Assembly (NCBI RefSeq): GCF_000315625.1
Contig: NW_005434640.1
Span: 583,232 to 641,351 of the forward strand
DNA length: 58,120 nt
Direction of reading: 5' to 3'
Source of the DNA: Guillardia theta CCMP2712
Lineage: Eukaryota > Cryptophyceae > Pyrenomonadales > Geminigeraceae
Shown in pieces: positions 11,322-21,210 of this stretch (the stretch's first letter is position 1; each line of letters starts with the position of its first letter). Below the pieces are notes generated by a model that saw only the letters and a program-made list of their open reading frames with translations, did no database searches and was not told where the DNA came from. The position numbers and the translations under genes are program-made.

Positions 11322-12102
11322 TCAAGCTTGCAGCAGGTCGAAGTCGTCGACTGCGTCGTTGTACTTCATCACCTTCCTGCGGATCTTGGAGGAGTCAACC
11401 CAAGTGATGAAGTCCTCCATCGATCGCGTGACATGGAAGGCTGGATCCGTGACAACCTCGGGCCCTGCCACCATCATCGTCATCGTCATCATCCTTACAC
11501 AGCACAACACCATCGTCAAGAAACGTCAAGGGCTCCAAAGGATCAATTAGAAGTAAATAAGATGTTGTTTTCAGATGCGCATCAAATTCCCAGATGTCGT
11601 CATCGCCCTTACAGCAAGCATCGTCACTATCATGTATGAAATCTCACCTATCCTAATGTGCCCCTGCTCCACGAACGTGACCGCCTCTTTGAGATTCTCA
11701 CAGAACTTGAGCCGGACCAGCACCACTGGCAGCCTCCTTCGGCAGAAAGCTGAAGTAGGAATCTTCTCGCACTGAAGGAGACTCTTCTTAGTCGAGATCA
11801 GCCCCATGTTGTAAAGTTTGTCGATCAGAAGTTCGGTAGTCTTCACTCTAGTTGGGTCCTTGACATACACTTCAGAATCTTGGGACATGTTCGACACGAC
11901 TTACATCTTGCCGGAGCTCTTTCAGTTTCGAGGTCAGCTTCGTGATCAACCCCGCAATCTTGTTGTACTTGTGATAATCGTCTCTATTCTGTACACGATA
12001 TCTTCGCAGGATCTGGATCTCTCGAACATTCTTGTCGCTCTTCCACTGAAAGAAGTTGACTTTCTTGAGAAGCTTCTCCTCGTGATACTTCAACTGGCGC
12101 AT
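11322..12102 (-). CDS. IMP3: U3 snoRNP protein IMP3
   Basis: Three exons, 11905-12102, 11648-11858 and 11322-11464, join in phase to 183 residues, the usual length of IMP3. Recognisable family signatures run end to end: start [35 protein letters not shown], the S4-type RNA-binding part [12 protein letters not shown] and [13 protein letters not shown], then [19 protein letters not shown] and [22 protein letters not shown]3 acts in the nucleolus with MPP10 and IMP4 in the small-subunit processome, helping U3 snoRNA pair with pre-rRNA for 18S cleavage. Introns are 46 and 183 nt. The gene converges on the GAF gene (121 nt between stops) and diverges from the tail-anchored gene across about 630 nt. 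Confidence 0.97.
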
Positions 12103-12733
12103 GTCTCACTCTGCAGATGTTGTCACAAACAGAAAAACAACTCTCCGGAGAAAAGTTGGTGCACTGATCGTTCACCACTATGAAATGACGTGTGTCTGCT
12201 GATCCCTTTGCACTCTCAACCCTTCTCCTCGTGTTATCGAATCTTTGCCCACATCATCGGCTTGGCTAACTTTCCATAACCTTCACCTTCCTGTTCTTCT
12301 CCTCCTCTTCCTTCTGTCTCCTCTTCCCTCTCCCTCCCCCAAGCCATGCACGTGAAGCGGTGAGAATGAGTAACAAGGGACCCCTTAGTCATACTCAAGT
12401 TCTACATGGTAGGGGTAGTGACCCGTACCCTCAAATCAGATGGCTGCAATGTGGGTGATGGAAAGTCTACCACCGGTGCAATACCCTAAGGGAAAGGGTA
12501 GTCGGGGGGGGGTCCTGAAAAACATTGCCAGGGGGTATGGAAATTATGGAAGGAGGAGCAAAGTTGGGGAATGGGCAAAGAAGGCGCGATGGGGGAGATG
12601 AGAGTTGTATCGAGAGAGACCATGTGAAGACAGAGAGTATGGGGAACATGAGAGACGTCAAAGTTTGCAAGCAGACTTGATTTCATGCAGTTCGACTGAT
12701 TCTTGTTTGAACAGTAAGTCGTATGGTCTTCAT
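12103..12733. other. Divergent spacer between IMP3 and the tail-anchored gene
   Basis: The left part has a CT-rich stretch (12280-12345) that could be the IMP3 promoter-proximal region. 12360-12560 is of a different texture, with recurring GGGGTA, GTACCC and GGACCCC words seen in several other spacers of the window. No gene is visible on the plus strand; a 238-codon minus-strand open frame (12486-13202) spans this and the following gene and is judged spurious. Confidence 0.45.
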
Positions 12734-13092
12734 ATGAAACAAACGGGTGCAATAGAGGGGCAAGGAGACGAAGATTTTCTTGACCGTGTAGCGTATCAAG
12801 TGTGCTGGGAGCTACTGAAGTTGGATAGGGTAAGCATTTATATTGACACCGCACAACCTTGAACAACGCCGGATGGCAGGACGACGCCGGAGAAGGAATA
12901 GAATCCTCAAAGAATTCGCTGAGGAGCAGGAGGAGAGTGGCCAGAAAAGAGACATCAAAGGATGACCAAGACAATATGCAGTATCTGAACAGGGCCAAAG
13001 CGAATCGATCGTCGAAGCGCAAAGTCTCTCTCCCAGTCCTTTGTGCATATTTTGCTTTCGTTGCCTGCACTCTACTTCTTCTCGCCTTGTAA
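12734..13092 (+). CDS. Putative 102-aa tail-anchored membrane protein
   Basis: Two exons, 12734-12829 and 12880-13092, around a 50-nt GTAAGC...GGCAG intron in phase 0 give 102 residues. The N-terminal half is acidic (DEDFLDRVAYQVCWELLKLD), the middle basic and Ser/Arg-rich, and the protein ends in a basic stretch SSKRKVSLP followed by a hydrophobic run (VLCAYFAFVACTLLLLAL) right at the stop. A single C-terminal membrane anchor of this kind is typical of tail-anchored proteins such as SNAREs or small ER/mitochondrial factors, but I cannot place the cytosolic part in a family. Coding sequence may extend upstream of 12734, where the frame stays open to 12605 without an ATG. Confidence 0.5.
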
Positions 13093-13212
13093 CTCTTGCG
13101 ATGACGATCTCGACTGCGTTGAACCGATGATTCTTGCAGCTTAGGCGTGGGACGAGTCACGGCCTCTGATTCCACCTCTGCTTCTCTGAGACCCGGATAC
13201 ACTGATCAACCC

Positions 13213-13665
13213 ATGTCCAAGGCAACAGCAGCTGGAAGCCACAACAATATAAGTAGTTTCTCCTTCGAAGTCTTCGGCAAAGTGCAGGGAGTTTTTTTCA
13301 GGTCAGCTGTGTGACCACAAGTCTCTTCTCAACGTCGCTGCAGGAAGTATACTCAGAAGAAAGCTCTAGAGCTACATCTCACGGGTTGGGTTGCCAACAC
13401 TGAAAGAGGAACAGTAGTCGGAGAGGTAAGATAGACTCCCCCTGGCGGTCCCTTGATAGATGAAAGGCTGAAGGAAGCCCGTCCAAGTTGCGAATCATGG
13501 AGGAATGGCTACGTGCGTCATCCGATGCTCCCTCTCCTTGCGGCGCCCACTGAGAACGCGGCAGGAACCACGGGCAGCCCCAAGTCAAAGATCGAGAAAC
13601 TCGAGGTTAAGGATCGGAAGCAGCTGAACGAGCATCAGCACAAGAGTTTCGATGTTCGGCATTGA
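13213..13665 (+). CDS. ACYP: Acylphosphatase
   Basis: Four exons, 13213-13301, 13344-13425, 13467-13512 and 13565-13665, join in phase to 105 residues. The family signature is complete: FEVFGKVQGVFFRKYTQ, where the first Arg of the GxVQGVxFR loop binds phosphate, then GWVANTERGTVVGEAEG with the catalytic Asn, then SKLRIMEEWLRTTGSPKSKIE. Acylphosphatases hydrolyse carboxyl-phosphate bonds such as 1,3-bisphosphoglycerate, acetyl-phosphate or aspartyl-phosphate; they are small cytosolic enzymes of about 90-100 residues. The N-terminal 15 residues (MSKATAAGSHNNISS) are a plain extension and not an obvious targeting signal. The tail (LNEHQHKSFDVRH) is close to the expected end. Introns are 42, 41 and 52 nt, among the shortest in the window. 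Confidence 0.95.
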
Positions 13666-13676
13666 TCGCCTGGCAA

Positions 13677-14573
13677 GGCTCTGATCGGGTACCTCAGACT
13701 GCGGCAGAGGCTCTGATCGGGGCTCGAATCTTCTTAATTGACTGAAAATATCGATGACATCCAGAACAAGGTCAGCTACCACCAACATGTGCTCAGAGAC
13801 AGTTAAAATGATCTGAAAAATCTAACGCTCAACGATCTTGAGAGCATGAAATATATCACAGCCAAACTCGAAAAGGACATCATGCGCACCACCAAAACGA
13901 TCAGAACACTGAAACAAGAGATTCTGATGCATATGCCGCCGATCATTATGTTCATGCTGCACTTCCATCTCTTCTTGATCGGACTGTGCTGTATGGTAAT
14001 TGTTCGTCTGTCAATGGTAACCATCGCTTTCTACCTAGACCATTCAAAAGTGCAGATCGTTAAAGACTATACATGTGATCCAAGTAAAGCGGACGGCAAA
14101 GTCAAAACCTGGGTCTTGAAAAAGCAGCAACCGTTAACCTTGCAGGATTTGACAGATCGTTTCTTTGTTGTATCAGTGGTCACATCGCTGGTGCAGACGT
14201 TGATTTTATGCCAGTACAGCTCTGTTCTCTCCATGCTCGTTACCATACTCGATTTTGTGATCATCACGTTGGATAATGGAATTGCAGAACACACCGCATA
14301 ACCAGGGAGGTATTGTCTACATCCTGAAATCGTGCTAGTACTTTTTCAGCTTCACAAATTCGGAGCCTGGGAGACTCGGTGAAACGAGCTGCTGGCTGAC
14401 CTTCATGCGCAACCGCCGTCACGGTGATTCTCTTCAGCGAACCGTACTCGTAGTACCATACAGTACGGCCGGGCCGGAGCGATGGACAGGGGGCGCGGAG
14501 GCAGCCTGACCTGCCGCAGTCTGAGGTACCGTAAAACCCGATCAGAGCCTCTGCCGCAGTCCCTTTTACTCAA
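13677..14573. mobile_element. Segment bounded by inverted repeats, possible degraded element
   Basis: A 24-bp sequence at 13698-13721 occurs in perfect inverted orientation at 14537-14560. A second arm, 13689-13707, matches 14511-14529 inverted. On the left the core CTCTGATCGGG is present twice (13679-13689 and 13711-13721); on the right the order of blocks differs and a TTTTAC-like spacer is inserted. The arms enclose about 0.8 kb that contains a membrane-protein open frame interrupted by a stop. I see no flanking target duplication and no transposase, so calling it a MITE-like or captured element is inference. Confidence 0.4.
13750..14301 (+). pseudogene. Interrupted membrane-protein ORF inside the inverted repeats
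   Basis: From an ATG at 13846 the frame is open for 151 codons, with a helical start (MKYITAKLEKDIMRTTKTIR), two strongly hydrophobic stretches (IIMFMLHFHLFLIGLCCMVI; FFVVSVVTSLVQTLI, then SVLSMLVTILDFVIITL) and stop TAA at 14299. The same frame continues upstream with coiled-coil-like sequence (ENIDDIQNKVSYHQHVLRDS) but is broken by a single TAA at 13804, after which NDLKNLTLNDLES leads into the ATG. That pattern suggests a longer coiled-coil/membrane gene inactivated by one stop, or a gene with an unseen intron. Codon use is more AT-rich than in neighbouring genes. Function unknown. Confidence 0.4.
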
Positions 14574-15363
14574 AGTTAAGTCAAAAATCATTAGGAGCAG
14601 CCTGGCATGCAGCCAGGCTGGTAGTAGTGCCGGTGAGGGCCCGGTTGGAGTCACGTGGCCTCGGACTAGTACAGATACCAATATTGAAACCGTTGAACCG
14701 CATCCGTTACGTCTTGAGTGTACCATGAAAATAAAAAACTGTCACTCACCAACTATGAAGAAAAACTGCCACATCAAGTAAAGTGGTCACCTAGTACTAC
14801 TAGTACCCCGACTTTACCGGGGGGGCAACCCTCGGTACAACAACCCTCTTAGTTACGCAACGAGTGGTACTGGTAGTAACCACCCCTCCTCCTCTGCCCC
14901 CCGCCGCCGAGTGGTACTGGTAGTAACCACCCCTCCTTCCCTCCCCACCCCATCGCTCGATATCTTTTTAGCATTAGACCACCTTGCTGACATCTCCAAA
15001 ATTCAAATCTCTCCCTTTCGACCCAGATCATCGAGCCAATGCGACCTCCCTGATGTCAGCGAGGCGTCGGAGGCACCCCCGGAATTACTGAAAACTTGGG
15101 GAGCGAGAGGGGTAGAGGGAAAGGGGGTCAGTCTAAGGAGCAAACCCGTCAGGAGCAAAGCATGAAAGTAACATTTATTCAGAGGACAGTACCTTCTTCC
15201 TCTCCTCTCCCCTCCGGCCTCTCCTCTCCTTCCATCCCATCTCATCCCCTCTTCTTGTCATCCTCTCTCCTCCGTTATCTCTCCTCCCTTTCATTCTTTC
15301 CTCCTCCCTTTGGTCGTCTGAATACTCTCCTGTTCTACATCTTATCTACTTGCTATTTGCTCA
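14302..15363. other. Spacer with 30-bp direct repeat and CT-rich tract
   Basis: A 30-bp sequence at 14861-14890 is repeated exactly at 14908-14937 (47-bp period, containing GTGGTACTGGTAGTAACCAC, itself partly palindromic). A short hairpin AGCCTGGC-ATGCA-GCCAGGCT lies near 14600-14621. 15187-15345 is a strong CT-rich tract directly before the next start codon and may be promoter sequence. No gene is visible. Confidence 0.5.
14861..14937. repeat. Two-copy 30-bp direct repeat
   Basis: Copies at 14861-14890 and 14908-14937 are identical over 30 bp and separated by a CCTCTGCCCCCCGCCG-like spacer. Each contains GGTACTGGTAGTAACC, close to an inverted repeat. Confidence 0.8.
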
Positions 15364-15888
15364 ATGATGAAGTTCAACGGAAGCAGCAACTGTGCAAACG
15401 CAAAGGTCGATGCTTGGCTCAAGGCCCACTGCCAGGATTCGAGCACAAACCCGAATCTCAAACCGAAAATGCGGAAGCGTTCTTCAAAAAAGAAACACAG
15501 AGCACTCCAACAGCATCAAGAAGCAAGCAAGAATCTTGAAGGCGCCAAGCAAGATCTTTCCAACCTATTCCCCGATGATTTAGGGTTTCACTCGTGGAGT
15601 AACACCATCTTTGAGCGCTCCATGTCGTCTGACAGCAGCATGACCCAACAATCCAGCACATCTTCTGGCCTTGAACTGAGTGGTCTCATGGATGCTTTTG
15701 GAGAATTCGTTGATTACTTCGGAACATTTCAGATCTCAAAAATCTTTGAAGATGAAGAGCCGTTGGCTTCATCCAGTCCCCGTCATCAATACCGCGGTGA
15801 CTGGGAAGAGACATCAGACTTTTCGTGCTCTGGCAGCCGATTTCCGTCGAGATCCCATCGAAGATCCCTCCTTGTTGATTTCATCTGA
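15364..15888 (+). CDS. Intronless 174-aa hypothetical protein
   Basis: A single open frame from ATG at 15364 to TGA at 15886 with AATAAA at 16086-16091 downstream. The start (MMKFNGSSNCANAKVDAWLK) is followed by a very basic patch (KPKMRKRSSKKKHRALQQHQ) usable as a nuclear localisation signal, then Ser-rich acidic sequence (FPDDLGFHSWSNTIFERSMS, FGEFVDYFGTFQISKIFEDE) and a Ser/Arg tail. The overall look is of a disordered nuclear protein with short hydrophobic-acidic motifs, like a transcriptional regulator, but no domain is recognised. It is unusual here in lacking introns. The upstream CT-rich tract (15187-15345) is the likely promoter region. Confidence 0.6.
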   Translation: MMKFNGSSNCANAKVDAWLKAHCQDSSTNPNLKPKMRKRSSKKKHRALQQHQEASKNLEGAKQDLSNLFPDDLGFHSWSNTIFERSMSSDSSMTQQSSTSSGLELSGLMDAFGEFVDYFGTFQISKIFEDEEPLASSSPRHQYRGDWEETSDFSCSGSRFPSRSHRRSLLVDFI

Positions 15889-16085
15889 TCCTTCCATGTC
15901 ATGTCTATGAATATGCTAGGACAGACATTGGATAGTAATGCCTATGTACGTATTGTTTTCTGCCGTAATTGCACATGTCTTCACAACGAAAGATTGGCAT
16001 GAGTTTTGATAAAACATTGTTTCAATAGTCAATAGCTAAAGAGGAAAGACCCTGTTGAGGTTTTTCTTGTGCTTCAACTGTTTTG

Positions 16086-16091
16086 AATAAA
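16086..16091 (+). terminator. AATAAA polyadenylation-type signal
   Basis: AATAAA 198 nt after the stop of the intronless gene, in an AT-rich stretch. Plausible end of that transcript. Confidence 0.35.
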
Positions 16092-16429
16092 GCAAATGAA
16101 GAATATCTAGACCCATTCAAACACAATTAATTTTATATTGGACACAACCAATCAATACGCTCAATCGTTCATGTTTCAATTTGCTGTACACTTGAAGAAG
16201 AAATCAAGTCAGGACGATTACATTCCGATCGTACGTGCGAAAAAGTGACAAGTTCAGTAAGGGCAGTAGCGACATCACAATACACCTGGCATTTCTATTC
16301 GACTCACTTCATTATCACATTTATCACACGCACACAATGCTTTAGCCTCTCCCGGCCTGATATGATTGTCTTGGACTGATACGGCTTGTTCGGCTTCCCT
16401 TCTCGCTCATCGCTCTTAAAATCTTGGAT

Positions 16430-16910
16430 TGAAGCAGATGATTGCATATTGCATCACATGGTCCCAGAGTGGATGCAATAATCACCATCCAACAAGTGGA
16501 AGCCTCTTCTGCTCGGAAGTTGATCCTTCCAATGCCTCAACGAATTCTTCTTCTTCCGATGCTGCACCACTCGTGACAAAGAGGTGCATGCCAGCAGGAA
16601 ACAAAGAAGCTCCGAGTCATCTCTGAGGATGGGGAGTGCGAGGAAGTTTGCTGGGCGAGAGAAGGGAGACAGAACATCGCGATCTGAGGAACCAGGAGAA
16701 GCTGATCAACGTTGGAAGTTTGTTTTACCATAAACGAGTCCAGCCATCATGGCATACCAGCGGCAAAGAGCAGTAGCGCTGAAACAAGCGAGGACGCAGA
16801 CGATGAAACCCAGGGTCCCCATACACCGCCTCCTGAGCGCATACATCCCACTCAGCTGCCTTTGTGATCCGCTCTAAGTGATCCGGCAGGTACCAGAGAA
16901 CCCGCAACAT
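16430..16910 (-). CDS. Doubtful small minus-strand gene
   Basis: From ATG at 16910 a frame begins MLRVLWYLPDHLERITKAAE and reaches GTGTATGG, a 48-nt GT-AG intron of typical size, with more open sequence after it (RYCSLPL, then IAMFCLPSLAQQ). An alternative reading uses the ATG inside that putative intron (MGTLGFIVCVLACFSATALC, a signal-peptide-like run) and continues in other frames to 16430. Both readings keep long open frames across plausible splice sites and I cannot decide between them. No family is recognised for either. I list the locus because the minus strand is the better coding candidate here; the plus-strand frame 16429-16626 is probably its shadow. Confidence 0.25.
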
Positions 16911-17413
16911 GGCAACTTAGTGTCAGCATGACGAAAACGGTCGGACCATCGACCATCGACCATCCGTACTGGAAGCTTAAAAGGCTTTCGGCGGGTGGAG
17001 GGGGAGTGACTGCCATAGCTCGCGTCTCATGATGATCTTCTGTTGCGTCGGTTCGGAGAGCGCAGAAAGGCCAACGGGGCTGCCGCTACCCTGGCAAGAT
17101 ACTGTACGGTCAACTGATCGATCCGCTGTCCTGCATTTCAAGTCATTGTCGCGGGGCAAGCAGCGTAGGAATATTTTGCTGCCTTTCCAAAAGCTAATAA
17201 ATTAGCTGAGGCGGGTGGGTCCACACTAAGAAGACATGAAGTAAAGAGAATTAAAGCACTCTTGCCCGACACAATGGAAGCAGGGTGATGAGGGAGCCAA
17301 AGGTGTCATGGCAGGGAGCGAAGGCTGGGCGAAGGAGCTCCATGCATGCATGATCATAAGTGGTAGACAGAAACACGAGCAGAAGGGATCCCTACGAGCA
17401 CCTCTCGTCCGTG
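16911..17413. other. Spacer before the fucosyltransferase gene
   Basis: About 500 nt of mixed-composition sequence with no convincing open frame. It contains repeated CATCGACCAT words (16943-16960) and CATGCATGCATGATCAT (17341-17357), a short palindromic run shortly before the start codon. Probably promoter. Confidence 0.4.
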
Positions 17414-20400
17414 ATGTCCCGTTCGCATGTCCTCAGTGTACTTGACGGGTTCAACATCCATGGCATCAACCTGCTGATCTTATGCATCATTCTGTCAAGA
17501 GCAGCAGCAGCAACGAGTGCTGAAGGGAAACACTTCGCTCTGTTTTTTCATCCGCCCCCAGGATTCTGCTTTCCTAACAGCCAACAGGTTTACTTGGCGA
17601 CTTCGATCTCGGATGGCCTGTGATTTCTGCTGTTGGCCTCATGGGGACCTCACGGCTCTTCTTCAGGTTTCTAAGGGATGACGTCCGAGAGCATGGCCTC
17701 CGCATGCGCCTCGTCATCAATGACCAGGAGGTGGCGGATGTGACGTGGCGACCAAACGCGGGCATGGAGTCGGATGAAGGGATTAGCCACCACTTCCATG
17801 TTCTCATGGCACGGTGGGGTGTGGGGCTATCTAACGATGTGAAAGGTTCCAGGATTAGAAGACGGGGAGTATGAGGCTACGTTCCTTCTGATCAGCCTGG
17901 TAAGGCGCGAGCTTGAATGGAGTGTGACAGTCCTCAAGTGATGACAGGGGACCGGCAAGCAAGTTGGGCAGGAGGCGACGACACTCTTTGTTGTCGAGGA
18001 GGCCACAAATTGCACAGAAACATACGGACAGTATCAAAGTCTTCATGCTGTGCCTTCGCAGCAGGACAGCGGCAAGGTCGGAGGAGGAGCGATTTTGAGT
18101 CTTAAAGCTGATTGCGTGTCAAGGTCTTGCTCAACGTTGCGAGAAACAAGAGTTCCTGGATGTCTTGTGAAGCCCCGGGGCGAGAAGCCAAGCATGCCAA
18201 CGACGGGGTGACATGTCTACTGCAGTGAGATGGTTGACGAGCAAGAGACGCAGAGCATGATGGTCAGCCAAGTGATCGACTGGCGAGCCGAAACTTGCAA
18301 CGGCAAGAGGACTGAGCACGGAGTGTGGTGGGAGGTCGACCTAGGAGAGAGCACAGAGATTGAGCTGATAGACGTGCGCCTTTGCTCCTCCGTCTCGATC
18401 GCCTGAGAGCGTTTGCTGGGGCAGATTCTGGAGGGGCAGCGACCGGCTGCGAGGGGATCGTATCCTCCCATCCTGGCTGCCGTGCAGCCGCTCCTGCCCC
18501 TGCGAGTCTCTATTCTGGTGGAGAGAGCCAGCTGCTATTCCAGCTGACCTGATCCCCGCAGAGCTCAGACTGGTCTGAGGTGAAAACTCAGACGTTGGAC
18601 GCACAAACTCTGAAGGAGGAACTTTCTGCGTCGGTCAGTGCGGTGGATGCTTGTGGATGGGAAATGTGCTGGTGGTAGCAGTTGTGAGGCTTGCATGTTG
18701 GAGGACAGTGGGAGGAGGCAGGAGGCAGGAGGCAGGAGGCAGGAGGCAGGAGGCAGGAGGCAGGAGGCAGGAGGCAGGAGGCGGATTTCGTCTTCTCAGT
18801 GTTTCTCAGGGTGGTAGAGGGATTTTCTCTTGGTTGGGTGTCTCAGCGACTGGTCGATATGTGCGCCTGGAGGCTTTGGAGGCAGAGGGCATGGTAGAGG
18901 AGAGAATCTTGTCCCTACTCGAGGTCTGCTCTGTCAACAGCGTCTCCCTCCTCTGATCATGTTGGGCAGGTGGCAGTCTTCAGCTCTGTGCGGTGGAACT
19001 GTTCCCGACACTGTCCTCCTCAGTTTGGCTCTTGTCCTCCAACGGATCCCGTCCTCGGGCAGTGCGTGTGCAAGCCCAACAGGATCGGCATCGACTGCTC
19101 GACTCACCTCCTAACGGACCATCTTTTTCTACCTCCCTATCGACATCCGCAGGACAGTGAGGATCAAGTCAACTTCAGCTGGTTGCCGACGGCCCGTCCT
19201 CTGATAATCTTTGACACCCCTTCTGTGTCAGGCTGCAAGCATCAGCATGGGACCACCAGGAGTTTGAGGAAGCTCTGAGGGAGGTCGCAGCTTCTCAGGT
19301 GCCTTGAGACTCTCAGTTGCCTGCCAACTTTCACCCCTCGCCTGCTGACGTCAGCTTCTCCAGGGCTCAGGATCCTGCACTGCTCCTGCTGCTCTTGTCA
19401 TGGGGTACCATCCAGGTGCTCGTCCTTGCCTTGAGTTGACCGCTGAGCCATCGGAGAGCAGGAGGGCTGACGGCATCCCTGAGCCTGATCGCCTCGATGC
19501 TGTCCTTGTCCTTCGCTCTCAACAAGAAGATGCTCCTGTGGAGGAAAGCTGAGGTGAGATCTCCTCTTCATCCTCCGTCCGGTCGAGTCAAATCTGACAC
19601 CATCTAAGTGGTTTTATGCGGATCCTGGTGAATGTCCAGACAAACAGATGTCATGTTACTTCGATAGGTCTCATCCTCCCTTCCTCCCTCGCTCTCGCTC
19701 ACGCTCTCCTTCTCCTTCCTGCTCTCCCTCCTCCCCCCCTCCCTCCCTCCCTCCCCCCCTCCCTCCCTCCCTCCTTGGTGAGACTAGTGATCGCAGCTGG
19801 AGCGATTGCTCACACCAAGACATCGATAACTTTCTCGAGGGAACGTTTCATCTCAAGGTCGATTGATCCTGACAGTCTTTGACCTCTTGACGGGAGGCAG
19901 GTGGAAGAGAGTGACAACACGCGCAGTGTCCAGCCCTTCGCCTGGGTCCCTCCCAAGTATCAGTCGAAGGTGCTACCAATGACTTTCGCTTTCATCCTGA
20001 TGTATCCCAGGGGATCTTTTGGTGGAGGACGGTGCTCAACAGCTTTCTCTTCAGGATTCGACCTGTCTCGCGATCTCTTCCTCTACTTCACGTCCTCTCA
20101 TCTCGTCCCTTCAGGAGCTCGCGCAGGAGCTCGACATCGACGGGATGATGAAGCGCCTGGGCCTGTTGGATGGACCTTTCATCGGAGTGCATGTCCGGCT
20201 GGTGAGAGACGTTGGAGTATCGTCCTTCTCCTCATTGTGGATGTCAGGGGGACTCGTGTGTCAAGTGGAAGGAGTTGTTCAACGGAGACTGCCTCTCTTT
20301 AGACGAGCACATTTCGCACACCAAGTCAGCTCCGCTCCTCTTCCTCACTCGTTTCTCTCACTCGCCTCAGGTTCCTCTCGGATAGATATCACGTCCAGAA

Positions 20401-20930
20401 AGTTTTCGTAGCGTCTGATGACCCGCACGCGCTCGATCACTTCAAGCAGAAGCTTCCAAGCCTACACGTGGTGGCTGTGGACAAATATCGAAGTCTGCTG
20501 GAGGAGATGGAAAAGACCAAGAACGAGTAGCAGCAAGACAAGCTCAAGCACCTCTATCCTCACTGCTGCTGCAGGTGGACGGAGAATCGGCTGAGGAAAG
20601 GAGAGCTTCCTCGCAGCCTGCTGCTTCGCTCCACCTTGACCGACTTGATCCTCCTCGCCAAGGCAGCCTTCTTTGTGGGGTACGACTCCCCCACCATGCG
20701 CGCGAGCGTGACGGAGTGACCGGCAGGCATATGGCCTCCAACCTATCGAGACTGGCCTACTCGCTCGCCGTCGCCATGTCGTCGGGTAGACTGATCCCCT
20801 TCCTGAGGTCTGACCTGCTGCTCAAGTCAAGTTGTCTGACAGTGTCCTCAGTGTTGACGGGCCCTGGTGTTATCACTGGCAACTCTGCTGTGACGTGGAC
20901 GCGGACGGGCTGTCGCACATGTGCTCTTAG
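17414..20930 (+). CDS. Discoidin (F5/8C)-EGF-fucosyltransferase (FUT8/GT23-like) fusion
   Basis: Many exons between ATG 17414 (an in-frame stop lies just upstream) and TAG 20928. Residues about 15-32 are a hydrophobic signal/anchor. Exons 17667-about 17816 and 17853-17899 are beta-rich (GLEDGEYEATFLLISL). An F5/8C domain follows: VLLNVARNKSSWMSCEAPGR (18124-18207), VWWEVDLGESTEIELIDVRL (18254 on), GRYVRLEALEAEG with LSLLEV (to about 18920). Next an EGF-like module NCSRHCPPQFGSC...CVCKPNRIGIDC (18969 on). The enzyme part has LTASLSLIASMLSLSFALNK, FWWRTVLNSFLFRIRP, the donor-binding signature GPFIGVHVR, KVFVASDDPHALDHFK and FFVGGHMASNLSRLAYSLAV. GT23 enzymes transfer fucose from GDP-fucose in the Golgi lumen; here lectin-like modules precede the catalytic domain. 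Several exon edges between 18350-18850 and 19150-19500 are unresolved. Confidence 0.8.
18713..18783 (+). repeat. Heptanucleotide AGGCAGG tandem repeat in an intron
   Basis: About nine head-to-tail copies of a GGAGGCA/AGGCAGG unit lie inside an intron of the fucosyltransferase gene, between the SSDWSEVK exon and the GRYVRLEALE exon. Confidence 0.85.
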
Positions 20931-21210
20931 CTTCTCGCCTCCACCACCAACGTGTAGCCAGTCACTGGGATGAACAAGTAGAAACTCGTCCATCTACGGT
21001 CGATGCCCACCTTCAAGGCTTAGCCTGTGCTTTCTTTAGTTAGTCTACCTCTGTTTATGTACATATTTCAAGCCAGCCTCACCGAATCAATTACGAAGAT
21101 ACGAGGGCAGTTAGGGAACAGAGTAACGGCCGGTGAGTGTAGCTACCAGGGCATGGCCGGGAGAGAAGTTGAGGCTTGGGGGGGGAGGGAACAGCAAGGA
21201 AGGTGAGGGT

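Noticed and set aside
12486-13202. 238-codon minus-strand open frame
   Set aside because: Overlaps plus-strand exons with clean splice sites, begins without support and has no domain-like sequence.
18651-18956. Continuous plus-strand frame through the AGGCAGG repeat
   Set aside because: Only its last third (GRYVRLEALE) is coding; the repeat part is intronic.
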